A stretch of DNA of 6,410 nt, from contig JBFHVA010000210.1 of NCBI GenBank assembly GCA_041589735.1, positions 1 to 6,410 on the forward strand, given 5' to 3'. How positions within the stretch are numbered: position 1 is the stretch's first letter; each line of letters begins with the position of its first letter. The notes beneath the pieces are model-generated. The model ran no database searches. It had not been told where the DNA came from and saw only the letters and a list, made by a program, of their open reading frames with translations. Of this stretch, positions 5,877-6,410 are shown one piece after another. The stretch is from CAMYJH01 sp041589735. Lineage in GTDB: Bacteria; Pseudomonadota; Gammaproteobacteria; HK1. Both the position numbers and the translations under genes were made by a program.

Positions 5877-6410
5877 TCAAGCGGTAGATTTGACCTGGGG
5901 GCTCAGCACCCTCACCTGCTGCGGAGCATCGATGGTGCGAACGATGTCGAGGCCGTTGTAGGACTCCACGTCAAAGAAGCTCAGCACGTAATCGAGGGCT
6001 TTTTCGGCTTCGAAGTCTTTGCACGAATAAGCGTCGAAGGAGAAGAAGTTCTCGTCGGTCCAGGTGTGAATGGCCGCATGGGACTCCAGCCAAACCGTCA
6101 CCCCGGAAATTCCGGCGTCTTCGGTCTGACGCTTATTCAGCAGCTGCTCCATGGTTTCCACGGTGCGGGCCTGGATCCCTTCCTCGTGTAATGATTGAAC
6201 AAAGCGCGACAACTCATTGGCAGCAAAAGGAAATTTAGCGACCAGAGGCGGATAGACCAGGGTCATGTCAATGGCCTTGGAGAGCCCCTCGAGCATGTTG
6301 TAGACGGTGGTGGTCTCGTTGATGCCCCGGGGCGTGGACGTCTGCACGTCGAGCAGCAGGTGCCGGCCGACAAATGCCTCGGTCCGGGTGAATTCCTGGG
6401 CCTCTTCGAC
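5877..6410 (-). CDS. S-adenosylmethionine decarboxylase-type protein (SpeD-like), N-terminus outside the window
   Basis: The frame stays open to the window edge, giving 177 residues plus the stop. An internal GTG at 6345-6347 is not the likely start, because the family's N-terminal strand 'GRHLLLDVQ' is encoded upstream of and across it. AdoMet decarboxylases are pyruvoyl enzymes that cleave themselves before a serine. Here the site is 'LESHAAIHTW' with the pyruvoyl serine encoded at 6081-6083, the His five residues on and the Cys twenty residues on ('YSCKDF'). This is exactly the spacing of S63, H68 and C83 in the Thermotoga maritima enzyme, so self-processing is expected. Two features are odd: the usual 'TWPE' reads 'TWTD', and the stretch between 'GRH' and the cleavage site is about 95 residues against about 58 in short bacterial enzymes. 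The canonical product is decarboxylated AdoMet for spermidine, but related proteins have changed substrate, so specificity is left open. No speE is in view. Confidence 0.83.
   Translation of the reverse strand, partial: VEEAQEFTRTEAFVGRHLLLDVQTSTPRGINETTTVYNMLEGLSKAIDMTLVYPPLVAKFPFAANELSRFVQSLHEEGIQARTVETMEQLLNKRQTEDAGISGVTVWLESHAAIHTWTDENFFSFDAYSCKDFEAEKALDYVLSFFDVESYNGLDIVRTIDAPQQVRVLSPQVKSTA

Overview
The window looks like chromosomal DNA of a GC-rich gammaproteobacterium. The pointers are an AmpD of proteobacterial type, an ampD and nadC that lie close together as in pseudomonads and relatives, an enteric-style Gmd/Fcl pair, and uniformly GC-rich codon use. No mobile element, tRNA, rRNA or CRISPR array was seen. 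The genus cannot be fixed from the sequence alone.

Layout from left to right. (1) Positions 6-1160, minus strand: a membrane-anchored FecR-domain protein with a Pro/Gly-rich tail and a CxxC plus a CxC motif. (2) 1309-1857, minus: ampD, the cytosolic anhydro-muropeptide amidase. (3) A divergent control region of 79 bases, then a plus-strand pair: a membrane-anchored retropepsin-like aspartic protease (1937-2518) overlapping nadC (2515-3396) by ATGA. (4) nadC converges with a minus-strand sugar-nucleotide cassette, the two stop codons being only 8 bases apart. The cassette is gmd (4452-5576) followed by fcl (3405-4391), which together turn GDP-mannose into GDP-L-fucose. (5) A 300-base gap without a convincing gene, holding the likely gmd promoter. 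(6) 5877 to the right edge, minus: an S-adenosylmethionine decarboxylase-type (SpeD-like) protein whose N-terminus lies outside the window.

How the genes work together. Gmd and Fcl form a complete two-step pathway, very probably supplying L-fucose for surface polysaccharide or O-antigen, although no glycosyltransferase is present here. AmpD recycles peptidoglycan fragments and NadC makes the NAD precursor nicotinate mononucleotide; both are housekeeping. The retropepsin and the FecR protein are envelope proteins of unknown task. The SpeD-like enzyme would normally belong to polyamine synthesis, but it carries an extra segment and an altered motif next to its catalytic histidine.

I did not find a clear new multi-gene system. 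The most interesting items are the divergent SpeD-like protein and the cysteine motifs of the FecR protein.
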